Below, one piece after another: positions 17,195 through 25,410 of a DNA stretch of 64,000 nt. Location: the NCBI GenBank assembly GCA_002423585.1, contig DIWS01000018.1, positions 20,206-84,205 on the forward strand, read 5' to 3'. The notes beneath the pieces were generated by a model that saw only the letters and a program-made list of their open reading frames with translations, searched no databases and was not told the origin of the DNA. Positions within the stretch are counted from its first letter, which is position 1, and each line of letters starts with the position of its first letter. This stretch comes from Actinobacteria bacterium UBA6100. Its GTDB lineage: Bacteria > Actinomycetota > Coriobacteriia > Anaerosomatales > Anaerosomataceae. The translations under genes were made by a program, and so were the position numbers.

Positions 17195-18658
17195 ATGACG
17201 AACACCGCACACGACGGTCTGGTCGACGACATCCTGGATCTGATCGGATCCGGTCCGGAGGGCGATCGGGACCGCTTCGACGATCTCGCGATGCGCGTCT
17301 TCGCGCGGCAGTACGCGAACAACGGGCCGTACCGGGCGTTCTGCGACGCCGCCGGCGCCTCCCCCGATACGGTCCGCTCCTGGGAGGACGTGCCCGCGTA
17401 TCCGACCGATGCGTTCAAAGACGACGTGGTCGCCTCCTTCCCGCTCGAGGAGGCCGTGCTCGCCAACCTCACCAGCGGCACGACCTCGCCGAACCAGCGG
17501 GGGAGGATCTTCCGCGACAAGGACGGCAAGCGCCTGATCTTCACGGCGAACCGCGTGATGACCGGGGCATATCTGTTCCCCGACTTCTCCGAAGGGCAGC
17601 GCTGCAGGCTCCTTCTGATGACCCCCGGACCCGACCTGGCCCCGTCGATGGGCATGGCGATCGGGATGGATCAGACCCGCCGGGCGTTCGGCACCGAGGA
17701 CAGCGTGTTCCTCGTGGGCCGCAGCGGCATCGATGTGCGTGCGCTGGTGGCCGCCCTGGAGCGTGCGCAGGCGACGGGTGTGCCGGTCGCGCTCGTGGGC
17801 TCGACCTCGGCGTTCGTCTACTTCTTCAACGCCTGTCGCCGCAAGGGCCGCCGGTTCGCCGTGCCGGCGGGGAGCCGGATCTGCGACGGCGGGGGCTACC
17901 GCGGACGCTTCGGTGTGGTGACGCGGGACGACTTCTACCGGCTCGCCGCCGAGGTCCTCGGCGTTCCGGAGACGCACTGCATCAACACGCTGGGCATGGC
18001 CGAGAGCGCCACCAACTACTTCGACAGCGCGCTGCGCGACGCTCACGCCGGACGTGAAGGGGCGCGCCGCAAGGTCGCGCCGCCGTGGACGCGGGTGTGC
18101 GCCGTGGATCCGTCAACGGGTGTGGTCCTGCCACGGGGAGAGGTGGGACTGCTGCAGCACTACGACCTGGCGAACCTACCCACTGTCCTCGGCGTGCAGA
18201 CCGACAACCTCGGATACACGGACGGCGATGACGGCTTCGAGATCATCGGCAGGGCGAAGGTCGTCGACGGGCGGGTGGACGAGATGCCCAGCGAGCGCAC
18301 GGTCGGGCCCATGGGCGACCGTCGCGTCTTCCGCCTCCTCGAGGCGTACGTCAACTTCTCGATCGACTTCAAGATGGGCCGCATCACCAGCCGCGATGCC
18401 GCGGCAGACCCCGTCGGGCTCCGCCGGGAGGCCGAGGCGGCTGCGGGCGCGTCGGCAGGTGAGGCCGACGCGATCGTCGCCTCATGTCCCCTGGTCATGG
18501 AGGAACTGGTGGCCGGTGCGGACGATCCCGCTGCCCGTGCGCGCGCCGATGCCGCGATCGCGGTGTTTGAAGCCGGGGCACGCGAGGCGGGGCTTCCCGA
18601 TTCCGGCGTATCGTGTGACGATGACGACTCGCATGAAGCGGATAGGGAGCTGACGTGA
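17195..18658 (+). CDS. LuxE-like acyl-protein synthetase (AMP-forming)
   Basis: 487 residues resembling the LuxE/acyl-protein synthetase branch of the adenylating enzyme superfamily. Seen: the phosphate-binding segment ANLTSGTTSPNQRG (~residue 90), the PAYPTDAFKDD N-terminal motif typical of LuxE, GGGYRGRFG, NTLGMAESATNYFDS and a C-terminal Gly-Arg segment (FEIIGRAKVVDGRVDE). LuxE activates a fatty acid as acyl-AMP and transfers it to a protein Cys, but no luxA-D genes are present here, so the substrate is unknown. The C-terminus ends in an acidic tail (DDDDSHEAD). Its stop overlaps the next gene by 4 nt. Confidence 0.8.
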   Translation: MTNTAHDGLVDDILDLIGSGPEGDRDRFDDLAMRVFARQYANNGPYRAFCDAAGASPDTVRSWEDVPAYPTDAFKDDVVASFPLEEAVLANLTSGTTSPNQRGRIFRDKDGKRLIFTANRVMTGAYLFPDFSEGQRCRLLLMTPGPDLAPSMGMAIGMDQTRRAFGTEDSVFLVGRSGIDVRALVAALERAQATGVPVALVGSTSAFVYFFNACRRKGRRFAVPAGSRICDGGGYRGRFGVVTRDDFYRLAAEVLGVPETHCINTLGMAESATNYFDSALRDAHAGREGARRKVAPPWTRVCAVDPSTGVVLPRGEVGLLQHYDLANLPTVLGVQTDNLGYTDGDDGFEIIGRAKVVDGRVDEMPSERTVGPMGDRRVFRLLEAYVNFSIDFKMGRITSRDAAADPVGLRREAEAAAGASAGEADAIVASCPLVMEELVAGADDPAARARADAAIAVFEAGAREAGLPDSGVSCDDDDSHEADRELT

Positions 18659-19032
18659 ACGTACTCGACATACTCGTGATCATGAACAACTACTTCCATG
18701 ACGTGGCTACGGCCACGCTGATCGCCGCAGCGGTGATCATGTGGGTGCTCGAGCGGCGTGCACGCGCCGACGCCCCCGGCGACCTCGCGCTGCTGGGTCG
18801 CGCGTACCCCACACTCACGCGGTTCGCGAATGCGGCGCTGGTGTGGGTCATCCTCGGAGGCATCCCCCGGCTCATCACCTTCAACACGCACGACCTCGGG
18901 GCGGTGCGCGGGGATCTCGGTGTGGCGATCGCGGTCAAGCATGTGGTCGAGGTGGCCGCCGTGATCGCCGGCGCGGTGATGTGGCGCCAGGTCAGGCGGC
19001 GCATCGAGTCGTCCGGGGTGAGTGGCGAGTAG
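18655..19032 (+). CDS. Small four-helix membrane protein beside cytochrome c maturation genes
   Basis: 125 residues, four predicted membrane helices. I do not recognise a named family. Two His residues sit at helix ends (NNYFHDVATA near residue 15 and AVKHVVEVAA near residue 97), which could be haem ligands as in small di-haem b-type membrane proteins; this is inference only. The gene overlaps luxE-like upstream (4 nt) and resB downstream (11 nt), so it is part of the same operon and may support cytochrome assembly. Confidence 0.72.
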   Translation: MNVLDILVIMNNYFHDVATATLIAAAVIMWVLERRARADAPGDLALLGRAYPTLTRFANAALVWVILGGIPRLITFNTHDLGAVRGDLGVAIAVKHVVEVAAVIAGAVMWRQVRRRIESSGVSGE

Positions 19033-20359
19033 TCCGGTGAGGCGCATCTACAACCTGCTTCGATCGCGCACGCTGGCGTTCTGGCTCATCGGGGCGTTCG
19101 TCGCGTACTCGGCGGTCGCCACGTCGGTCACCGAAGGTGACTTCGCGCGCGCCTATGCCAACCCGCTCTTCTATGCGATCGCCACGGCGCTGGCACTCGC
19201 CACGGGCGCATGTGCCTGGGAGCGCACCGCAGGTGCCGCGCGTGCGTGGCGCACGGGGACCTCCGCATCGGCAGCGTTCGTTGAGCGCCTCGCGAGCACG
19301 CCGCAGATCGCCGTGGCGCTGCCTTCCGAGGCCGAGGCGGGCTCCGTGCTGCAGGACGTCGGACGAAGTTTGCGTGCGATGCGTCTGCGGGTTCAGGTCG
19401 GGGAGGGCCGGCTGGTGGCGGCCACGCCCCGGATCGCGCTTCTTGGCAGCCCGGTGTTCCACTGGGCGCTGGTCGCGCTGTTCGTCGTGGTCGCGGCGGG
19501 GCGCCTCACCCGCGCCGAAGGGCTCATGGGCGTGCCGGTAGGATCGGGCCGCCCCGATGTCGCCTCATCGTACGGCACGCTCGAAGAGGGCATCCTGCAC
19601 GATGCGGACTTCACGGGACTGACCGTCCGCGTCACCGAGTTGCGCCGCGATCATGTGGTGGCCGGCGTCGACCGCGGGGCCGCACCCCTCGTCGAACTGT
19701 GGCGAGGCGATACGCGTGTGGCCCGGCACCTCGTCTACCCGAACAGCCCCTTGCGCTACGGATCGATGCTCGTCCATGCGAACGCGTATGGCCTGAGTGC
19801 CCGCTTCACCCTCATCGGCCCCGCCGAGGAGCAGACCACCGACGTGTTCTACGACTTCTCCGCGGAATCGCCGGTGGTCGAGGCGTACAGCCCGTTGGTC
19901 GTCGACAGCGCTGACGGGGGCACAGTGACGGTGCAGACGGGCATCCCCCTCGACATCACGGGAGACGTCGCGCCCTGGGTCGTTCCGGCAGAGCCCCGTG
20001 TGGCGTGGACGCGCATCGTGGACGGCGTGGAGGCGACGGGCACCGTCGGCCTCGGCGAGTCGATCGACGTCGGGGGCGGCGCAACGCTTCGTCTCGACGA
20101 CGTCGGTTACTACGCACGGCTCTCCGTCGTCGATGACTGGTCGGTCTACCCGCTGTACGCGGTGCTGGCCATCGCCGTCATCGGTCTGGCGCTCGCGCTG
20201 TTGTTGCCGCCGAAGGCCGTCTGGGTCATGCTCGTGGAGAGCGAACGGGGAACGTCGCTCCATGCGCGCACACGCCAGCCGCGTTCGGAACTCGTGTTCG
20301 CATCCGCGGTAGGAGATGTCCTGTGCCGGGCTGCCGAAGGAAAGGGTGAACGCCCGTGA
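19022..20359 (+). CDS. resB: Cytochrome c biogenesis protein ResB (Ccs1)
   Basis: 445 residues. ResB/Ccs1 with CcsA forms the system II haem export and cytochrome c ligation complex. Membrane helices are seen at the N-terminus (LAFWLIGAFVAYSAVATSV), near 55-70, near 145-165 (HWALVALFVVVAAG) and near the C-terminus (LYAVLAIAVIGLALALLL), with a large outer domain between helices 3 and 4. The YPNSPLRYGSMLVHANAYG segment matches the ResB family. GTG 19022 overlaps the upstream stop; ATGA-type overlap with ccsA follows. Confidence 0.88.
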   Translation: MASSPVRRIYNLLRSRTLAFWLIGAFVAYSAVATSVTEGDFARAYANPLFYAIATALALATGACAWERTAGAARAWRTGTSASAAFVERLASTPQIAVALPSEAEAGSVLQDVGRSLRAMRLRVQVGEGRLVAATPRIALLGSPVFHWALVALFVVVAAGRLTRAEGLMGVPVGSGRPDVASSYGTLEEGILHDADFTGLTVRVTELRRDHVVAGVDRGAAPLVELWRGDTRVARHLVYPNSPLRYGSMLVHANAYGLSARFTLIGPAEEQTTDVFYDFSAESPVVEAYSPLVVDSADGGTVTVQTGIPLDITGDVAPWVVPAEPRVAWTRIVDGVEATGTVGLGESIDVGGGATLRLDDVGYYARLSVVDDWSVYPLYAVLAIAVIGLALALLLPPKAVWVMLVESERGTSLHARTRQPRSELVFASAVGDVLCRAAEGKGERP

Positions 20360-21177
20360 CCGCCGAGATCATCATCATGTGGGCTACGGTGACGCTGTAT
20401 GCGCTGTCGGCCGTAGGGCTCATCATCGGCTACGTCTTCCGCAAGCCGAATCTGGTCGCCGTGTCACTGTTCGTCGTGGCCGCGGGACTCGTGGTGCACG
20501 CAGGGGCGATCGGTATCCGCTGGGTCCGCGTCGGCCACGGGCCGTATCTGGGCTTCTACGAGGTCGTCTCCTCGTTCGCGTTCGTCTCGGCCCTGGCCTT
20601 TCTGGTCCTGGCATGGCGCAACAGGGCGGTCCGGGTCGTGGGCACCGTGCTGATGCCGTTGTCGTTCCTGTCGCTGGGTGCCGCGATGATGGCGCCGACC
20701 GCCGACATGGACCTGACGGGCACGCTCGCAAGCTACTGGCTGGGCATTCACGTCGCGTTCGCCAAGCTCGCGTACGGCTCGTTCATCACCTCGTTCGCCT
20801 TTGCGGTGCTCTACATCGCACTCTCGAAGCGTCCGGACGACCCCGAAGCATCCGAATCGAAGCTCCTGCGTTTCGATGACCTCACCTTCAAGTTCCTCGC
20901 GGCCGGGTTCATCTTCCTCGGGATCATGATCGTCGCGGGTGCCATCTGGGCGAACGAAGCGTGGGGCCGCTACTGGGGATGGGATCCGATCGAGACCTGG
21001 TCGCTCATCTCCTGGTTCTGCTACGCGATCGCCATCCACCTGCGTGTGACGAAGGGGTGGCGCGACAAGAAGTTCGCGTGGGCGGCGATCGTTCCACTGC
21101 CGGTTGTGCTCTTCGCGCTCCTCGGTGTGGCGATCGTGTACCAGTCGGTCCACGGGGCGTATCTCATCGGGACGTAG
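20356..21177 (+). CDS. ccsA: Cytochrome c biogenesis protein CcsA (ResC)
   Basis: 273 residues, eight predicted membrane helices. The tryptophan-rich haem-handling motif WGRYWGWDPIETWSLISW is intact, with flanking His residues (GIHVAFAKLAYGSF; IAIHLRVTKGW; VHGAYL). CcsA presents haem on the outer face and ligates it to apocytochrome CXXCH with ResB. The pair implies that this organism makes c-type cytochromes, although none is encoded in the window. Confidence 0.95.
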   Translation: MTAEIIIMWATVTLYALSAVGLIIGYVFRKPNLVAVSLFVVAAGLVVHAGAIGIRWVRVGHGPYLGFYEVVSSFAFVSALAFLVLAWRNRAVRVVGTVLMPLSFLSLGAAMMAPTADMDLTGTLASYWLGIHVAFAKLAYGSFITSFAFAVLYIALSKRPDDPEASESKLLRFDDLTFKFLAAGFIFLGIMIVAGAIWANEAWGRYWGWDPIETWSLISWFCYAIAIHLRVTKGWRDKKFAWAAIVPLPVVLFALLGVAIVYQSVHGAYLIGT

Positions 21178-21192
21178 TCCGCGCACTTCGGC

Positions 21193-21198
21193 TACACT
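21193..21198 (+). promoter_or_regulatory. Candidate -10 element upstream of hisS (TACACT)
   Basis: GGCTACACTCG, 40 nt before the hisS GTG, in the 61-nt gap after ccsA; same hexamer family as before folD, queH and queA. Confidence 0.4.
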
Positions 21199-21238
21199 CG
21201 TTACCCGCAGGTCCCCGGCTACGAAGAGGCTCGTTCGC

Positions 21239-22510
21239 GTGAACGCACAGGCACCCAAAGGCACCGCCGATATGCTCCCCGACGTGGCTCGCGCGTGGGA
21301 GCACCTGCAGCGCACCGCGCAGGACCTCTTCTCGCGGTACGGCTACGAGCCGGTGTACACGCCGCTGTTCGAGCACACCGAGGTCTTCACGCGCGCCATC
21401 GGCGAGGCCACCGACATCGTCTCGAAGGAGATGTACACCTTCGAGGACAAGGGCGGTCGCTCCATCACGTTGCGACCCGAGGGGACCGCGAGCGTGGTGC
21501 GCGCCTCGCTCGAGCACAACCTCACCGCCAACGGTGCGCAGGCGAAGCTCTACTACGCCGGCCCGATGTTCCGTTACGAGCGCCCGCAGAAGGGCCGCAT
21601 GCGGCAGTTCTGGCAGATCGGTATCGAGGTGCTCGGCGCCGCCGAGCCCACCGCGGATGCCGAGGTCATCACCGTGCTGTGGCGGTACTTCGAAGCGCTC
21701 GGACTCCCGGCCGAAAGCATGCGGCTGCTGCTCAACTCGATGGGCGACGAGAACTGCCGTCCTGCGTACCGTGACTCCATCGCGACGTTCATCAGGGAGC
21801 ACGCGCGCGGACTTTGCGAAGAGTGCGTGCGGCGCGCCGAGACCAACCCGCTGCGTGCGTTCGACTGCAAGAACCCCGGCTGCCGCGAAGTGATGTCAGC
21901 CGCATCGTTGCTGCGCGACGAGCTCTGCGACGAGTGCGCAGCGCACTATGCCGCCGTGAAGGCGCACCTGGACGCGCTCGGCATCCCTTACGTTGAGGAC
22001 TCGACGCTCGTGCGCGGGCTCGACTACTACACGCGCACCGTGTTCGAGATCCAGGTGGACGCCGGGCTCGGCTCGCAGAACGCCATCGGCGGGGGAGGGC
22101 GCTACGACCGCCTGATGGAGGAGTACGACGGCCCGCCCACGCCCGGCCTCGGCTTCGCGCTCGGCTTCGAGCGCACACTGCTCGCCATGCAGGCCGCGGG
22201 CATCGAGGTGCCGGCGCCGTCCCGTGCCGAGGTCTACATCGCCCGCGTGGACGACAGCGTGACCGCCGAGGTGTTCGCTCTCGCGCAGCGGTTGCGGGAC
22301 GCGGGCATCGCCGCCGAGCTCGATCACCAGGGACGCAGCCTGAAGTCGCAGTTCAAGCAGGCCGATCGCCTCGGCGCACGGTTCGTCGCGGTCCTCGGAC
22401 CTGACGAGGTGGCCGCGGGCGAGTTCACGCTGCGGGACATGGGCACGAAAGAGGAGACACGCGTGGCGATGTCGGCCGCCGAGGCCACTGTCGCCGCTTC
22501 ACTCGGCTAG
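21239..22510 (+). CDS. hisS: Histidyl-tRNA synthetase
   Basis: 423 residues. The GTG at 21239 is chosen because the protein then begins near the conserved APKGTADMLPD motif and GAAGAGG lies upstream; longer in-frame starts inside ccsA lack family sequence. Class II motifs: FEHTEVFTRAIGE, motif 2 FRYERPQKGRMRQFWQIG, the histidine A box LVRGLDYYTRTVFE, and motif 3 GLGFALGFERTLLAM. The C-terminal anticodon-binding domain is complete. Followed 15 nt later by aspS. Confidence 0.97.
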   Translation: MNAQAPKGTADMLPDVARAWEHLQRTAQDLFSRYGYEPVYTPLFEHTEVFTRAIGEATDIVSKEMYTFEDKGGRSITLRPEGTASVVRASLEHNLTANGAQAKLYYAGPMFRYERPQKGRMRQFWQIGIEVLGAAEPTADAEVITVLWRYFEALGLPAESMRLLLNSMGDENCRPAYRDSIATFIREHARGLCEECVRRAETNPLRAFDCKNPGCREVMSAASLLRDELCDECAAHYAAVKAHLDALGIPYVEDSTLVRGLDYYTRTVFEIQVDAGLGSQNAIGGGGRYDRLMEEYDGPPTPGLGFALGFERTLLAMQAAGIEVPAPSRAEVYIARVDDSVTAEVFALAQRLRDAGIAAELDHQGRSLKSQFKQADRLGARFVAVLGPDEVAAGEFTLRDMGTKEETRVAMSAAEATVAASLG

Positions 22511-22525
22511 AGGAGATACGATCCG

Positions 22526-24295
22526 ATGTTCGATGCACGCTATTCGATGCGCACCCACACCGCGGGGTCGCTGACCGCCGCGAACGTCGGCGAGACCATC
22601 ACCGTCGCCGGCTGGGTCGCCAAGCGACGCGACCACGGCGGCCTCATCTTCATCGACCTGCGGGACCGGAGCGGCATCGTGCAGTGCACGTTCGACCCGG
22701 ACACCTCGGGCGAGGCGTTCATCACCGCCGAGCGGGTGCGTCCCGAGTGGGTCGTGAAGCTCACCGGCACGGTGCGCCGCCGCCCCGAGGGCACGGAGAA
22801 CCCGAACATGCCCACCGGTGAGGTCGAGGTTGTCATCACAGAGGCCGAGGTACTCAACGCGAGTGAGACCCCGCCCTTCGAGATCGAGGCCGGGATCGAC
22901 ACCGACGAGGTCACGCGGATGCGCTACCGCTACCTCGATATCCGCCGCCCGGAGGTCTTCTCGGCGCTCGCACTCCGCGACCGGGTGACGCAGCGGTTCC
23001 GCCGCTCGCTCGAGAGTCGCGGCTTCATGGAGGTCGAGACGCCGATCCTCGGGAAGTCCACGCCGGAGGGCGCGCGTGACTTCATCGTGCCGAGCCGCAT
23101 GAGCGCGGGCAAGTTCTACGCGCTTCCGCAGTCGCCGCAGCTGTTCAAGCAGCTGTTCATGGTGGCCGGCATCGAGCGCTACTACCAGATCGCGCGCTGC
23201 TTCCGCGATGAGGATCTGCGCGCGGACCGCCAGCCCGAGTTCACGCAGGTGGACATCGAGATGTCGTTCGTGAGCGAGGACGACGTCCTTCAGATGATGG
23301 AGGACGTCATGCACGAGGTGATGAAGGAGGCGGACGTCGACCTGCACGTGCCGCTGCGCCGCATGACGTACGCCGAGGCCATGGACCGCTACGGCTCCGA
23401 CCGTCCGGACACGCGCCTCGGCATGGAGCTCGCGGACCTTTCGGGTGTCTTCGCGTCGAGCGGGTTCAAGGTCTTCGCCGGCGCGCTCGGAAGCGGTGGC
23501 GTCATCAAGGGACTGAACGCGAAGGGCGCAGGCGACTGGAGTCGCGGCAAGATCGACGCGCTCAACCAGGTGGCGCTCGATGCCGGCGCCAAGGGCCTCG
23601 CGTGGGCAGCGTTCCCCACCGAGGGTGACGTGCGCTCACCGATCGCGAAGTTCTTCACCGCCGAGGAGATGGCGGGCCTGCGCGAGACGCTCGCCATCGA
23701 GCCGGGCGATCTGGTGCTGATGATCGCGGACGCACGCGATGTTGCCAACGAGGTGCTCGGCATACTCCGTCTCAAGATGGCCGATGAACTCGGCGTGGAC
23801 CGCGTTGGCTTCGACGCGCTGTGGGTCGTCGACTTCCCGATGTTCAAGTACGACGTCGAGGAGCAGCGCTACGCCGCGAACCACCACCCCTTCACGATGC
23901 CGCGCGCAGAAGACGTCGACAAGATCGAGTCGGCGCCCCTCGAGGTCGGCTCGTACAGCTACGACCTCGTCATGAACGGTTACGAGATCGGCGGGGGGAC
24001 CTTGCGCATCCACAGCGCCGATCTTCAGATGCGCGTGCTCGCCCGCCTCGGCCATTCCGAGGAGGCGGTCCGGGAGCAGTTCGGCTTCCTGTTGGAGGCG
24101 CTCTCCTTCGGCGCACCGCCGCACGGCGGGATCGCCCTCGGGCTCGACCGCCTTGTGATGCTGCTCGCCGGGGCGAGCTCGATCCGGGATGTCATCGCCT
24201 TCCCGAAGACCTCGTCGGGCGCCGATCCGCTCACGGGCGCCCCGGATGTGGTCAGTCAGCGTCAGCTCCGTGAGGTCCACCTCAAGACCGATTAG
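22526..24295 (+). CDS. aspS: Aspartyl-tRNA synthetase (bacterial type)
   Basis: 589 residues, the long bacterial form with GAD insertion. N-terminal OB anticodon domain (GWVAKRRDHGGLIFIDLRD), motif 2 FRDEDLRADRQPEFTQVD, GAD domain (~300-420), and motif 3 GIALGLDRLVMLLAG are all present. GAGGAG 10 nt upstream supports ATG 22526; ATG 22547 (MRTHTAG) is possible. Bacterial AspRS may be discriminating or non-discriminating; I did not assign which. The hisS-aspS order is conserved with Firmicutes, where a 6S RNA gene also lies nearby. Confidence 0.97.
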   Translation: MFDARYSMRTHTAGSLTAANVGETITVAGWVAKRRDHGGLIFIDLRDRSGIVQCTFDPDTSGEAFITAERVRPEWVVKLTGTVRRRPEGTENPNMPTGEVEVVITEAEVLNASETPPFEIEAGIDTDEVTRMRYRYLDIRRPEVFSALALRDRVTQRFRRSLESRGFMEVETPILGKSTPEGARDFIVPSRMSAGKFYALPQSPQLFKQLFMVAGIERYYQIARCFRDEDLRADRQPEFTQVDIEMSFVSEDDVLQMMEDVMHEVMKEADVDLHVPLRRMTYAEAMDRYGSDRPDTRLGMELADLSGVFASSGFKVFAGALGSGGVIKGLNAKGAGDWSRGKIDALNQVALDAGAKGLAWAAFPTEGDVRSPIAKFFTAEEMAGLRETLAIEPGDLVLMIADARDVANEVLGILRLKMADELGVDRVGFDALWVVDFPMFKYDVEEQRYAANHHPFTMPRAEDVDKIESAPLEVGSYSYDLVMNGYEIGGGTLRIHSADLQMRVLARLGHSEEAVREQFGFLLEALSFGAPPHGGIALGLDRLVMLLAGASSIRDVIAFPKTSSGADPLTGAPDVVSQRQLREVHLKTD

Positions 24296-24309
24296 GGGAG
24301 AGCCGAACC

Positions 24310-24630
24310 GTGTCACTGTCGATCCTCTTCGCATCCGGCGTGGTCATCGTCGCATCGCTCGCGTTCGTCGGCCTGGGAACCATCTACAAGTGGGACCTGG
24401 CTTCGCGCGGATACAACCGGTGGACCCGCGTGACGGGGGTAGCTGCCGTGATCGCGCTCGCCCTGGCTGTCGCGTGGGGCCGGCTCGATGACCCGCTCGT
24501 CGCACTCGCCATCCTGATCGGTGGCGTGGCGTTCGCGGCGGCGTTCGTGTGGGCCCACCGAAGGTTGAGCGCGCGTGTGGAGCGCGAACTGGGCGCGGCG
24601 GACGAGGGGCAGCTCGACGTTGGCGCGTGA
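24310..24630 (+). CDS. Small membrane protein of unknown function
   Basis: 106 residues with three predicted membrane helices (LSILFASGVVIVASLAFVG; TGVAAVIALALAVAW; LVALAILIGGVAFAAAFVW) and an acidic C-terminal tail. Not recognised. GTG 24310 has AGGGGAGAG upstream and follows aspS by 14 nt, so it is likely in the hisS-aspS operon. It ends just before the 6S RNA promoter. Confidence 0.68.
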   Translation: MSLSILFASGVVIVASLAFVGLGTIYKWDLASRGYNRWTRVTGVAAVIALALAVAWGRLDDPLVALAILIGGVAFAAAFVWAHRRLSARVERELGAADEGQLDVGA

Positions 24631-24660
24631 CCGGCGAGTGCATGCGCGCGTCCCTGGTGC

Positions 24661-24666
24661 TACCAT
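24661..24666 (+). promoter_or_regulatory. Candidate -10 element of the 6S RNA gene (TACCAT)
   Basis: TACCAT ends 6 nt before the predicted RNA 5' end at 24673, which is the first base of the closing stem. No strong -35 seen. Confidence 0.5.
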
Positions 24667-24672
24667 GATGGT

Positions 24673-24846
24673 GCCTTGCCTTGCGTGGCATCGGTGTCAG
24701 CGGTCGAGCCAACACTTCTTCACCGGGAGCCCTACATTTCGTGAGGAACTGGTAGCCCTTCGGGGAAGCACGAACTCACGGTGCGGGCACCCACCTGCTT
24801 AGGCAGGTTCACCCGGCCGACCACGCAGGGCGGGGTTCGGCTTTTT
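24673..24846 (+). ncRNA. ssrS: 6S RNA (SsrS) candidate
   Basis: A 174-nt RNA is proposed from structure and context. Bases 24673-24688 pair with 24821-24836 in a continuous 16-bp stem (G-U pairs included). Inside are internal bulges, a central open region, and an apical-side stem ACCTGC/GCAGGT (24793-24808), giving the long rod with central bubble of 6S RNA. A run of five T follows the closing stem (24842-24846), so the stem doubles as terminator. The length matches 6S (~180 nt). The neighbourhood hisS-aspS-RNA-rarA resembles Bacillus, where bsrA (6S) lies near aspS. 6S RNA binds RNA polymerase holoenzyme as a promoter mimic. No covariance model search was possible; SRP RNA is unlikely because the GGAAGGAAGCAGCC-type tetraloop arm is absent. 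Confidence 0.72.
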
Positions 24847-24868
24847 CCCGAGCCAGTGGAGGATGCAG

Positions 24869-25408
24869 ATGCGCAAGATCGTCGTAGCTCTCGTCGTAGC
24901 ACTGTTCGCACTCACGCTCGTCGGCTGTGGTGGTGGCGAGGAGGAGGTCCCCGCCGAGGCGACGACCGAACCCACCCCTCCTGCCGCGACAGTGGAAGAG
25001 GTGACGGTCGCCGACAAGTCGGCGAACGACACCGACCTGACGCCCGCTCCCTTCCCGTCGTTCACGACGACCGAGACGCCGGCGGTCTTCCAGGAGAAGC
25101 TCGATCGGGGCCGGGCCATGCTGATCCTGTTCTACGATCCGGCGCAGCAGGTCACCGGCGCGACCCGCGCCGAGGTCGATGCCGTCATGAATGACTATCG
25201 CGGCCTGATCGACCTGGTGACGTTCGATATCGGCGGTGACGCCAACGATCCGGCGACGCTCGCCGCCGTCACCTATGCCGCCGAGCTCGGAGCAGCGAGC
25301 ACGCCGTATGTTCTCGTCGTCGATGGTGGCGGGTTCATCACCTGGCGCAGCAAAGGCTACACCGAGCAGGGCAGCCTCAGGCGTGAGGTGGAGCGGGCCA
25401 CCCGCTAG
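24869..25408 (+). CDS. Thioredoxin-fold lipoprotein lacking the CXXC site
   Basis: 179 residues. The signal peptide ends in a lipobox, LTLVGC, with Cys near residue 19, so it is lipid-anchored outside the membrane. A Thr/Pro/Glu-rich linker (~20-70) precedes a thioredoxin-like domain: MLILFYDPAQQ in the position of the usual F-W-x-x-W-C-x-x-C strand-loop, then the cis-Pro turn STPYVLVVDGGG. Neither active-site Cys is present, so redox activity is not expected. ATG 24869 is used because GGAGG is 6 nt upstream; ATG 24863 touches the GGAGG. Followed 2 nt later by rarA. Confidence 0.78.
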   Translation: MRKIVVALVVALFALTLVGCGGGEEEVPAEATTEPTPPAATVEEVTVADKSANDTDLTPAPFPSFTTTETPAVFQEKLDRGRAMLILFYDPAQQVTGATRAEVDAVMNDYRGLIDLVTFDIGGDANDPATLAAVTYAAELGAASTPYVLVVDGGGFITWRSKGYTEQGSLRREVERATR

Positions 25409-25410
25409 CC

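Noticed and set aside
17195..18658. Luciferase operon
   Set aside because: Only a LuxE-like enzyme is present; no luxA, luxB, luxC or luxD.
24673..24846. Signal recognition particle (4.5S/6S-L) RNA as an alternative
   Set aside because: No conserved GGAAGGAAGCAGCC-type apical loop or symmetric-loop arrangement; long closing stem and length fit 6S RNA better.
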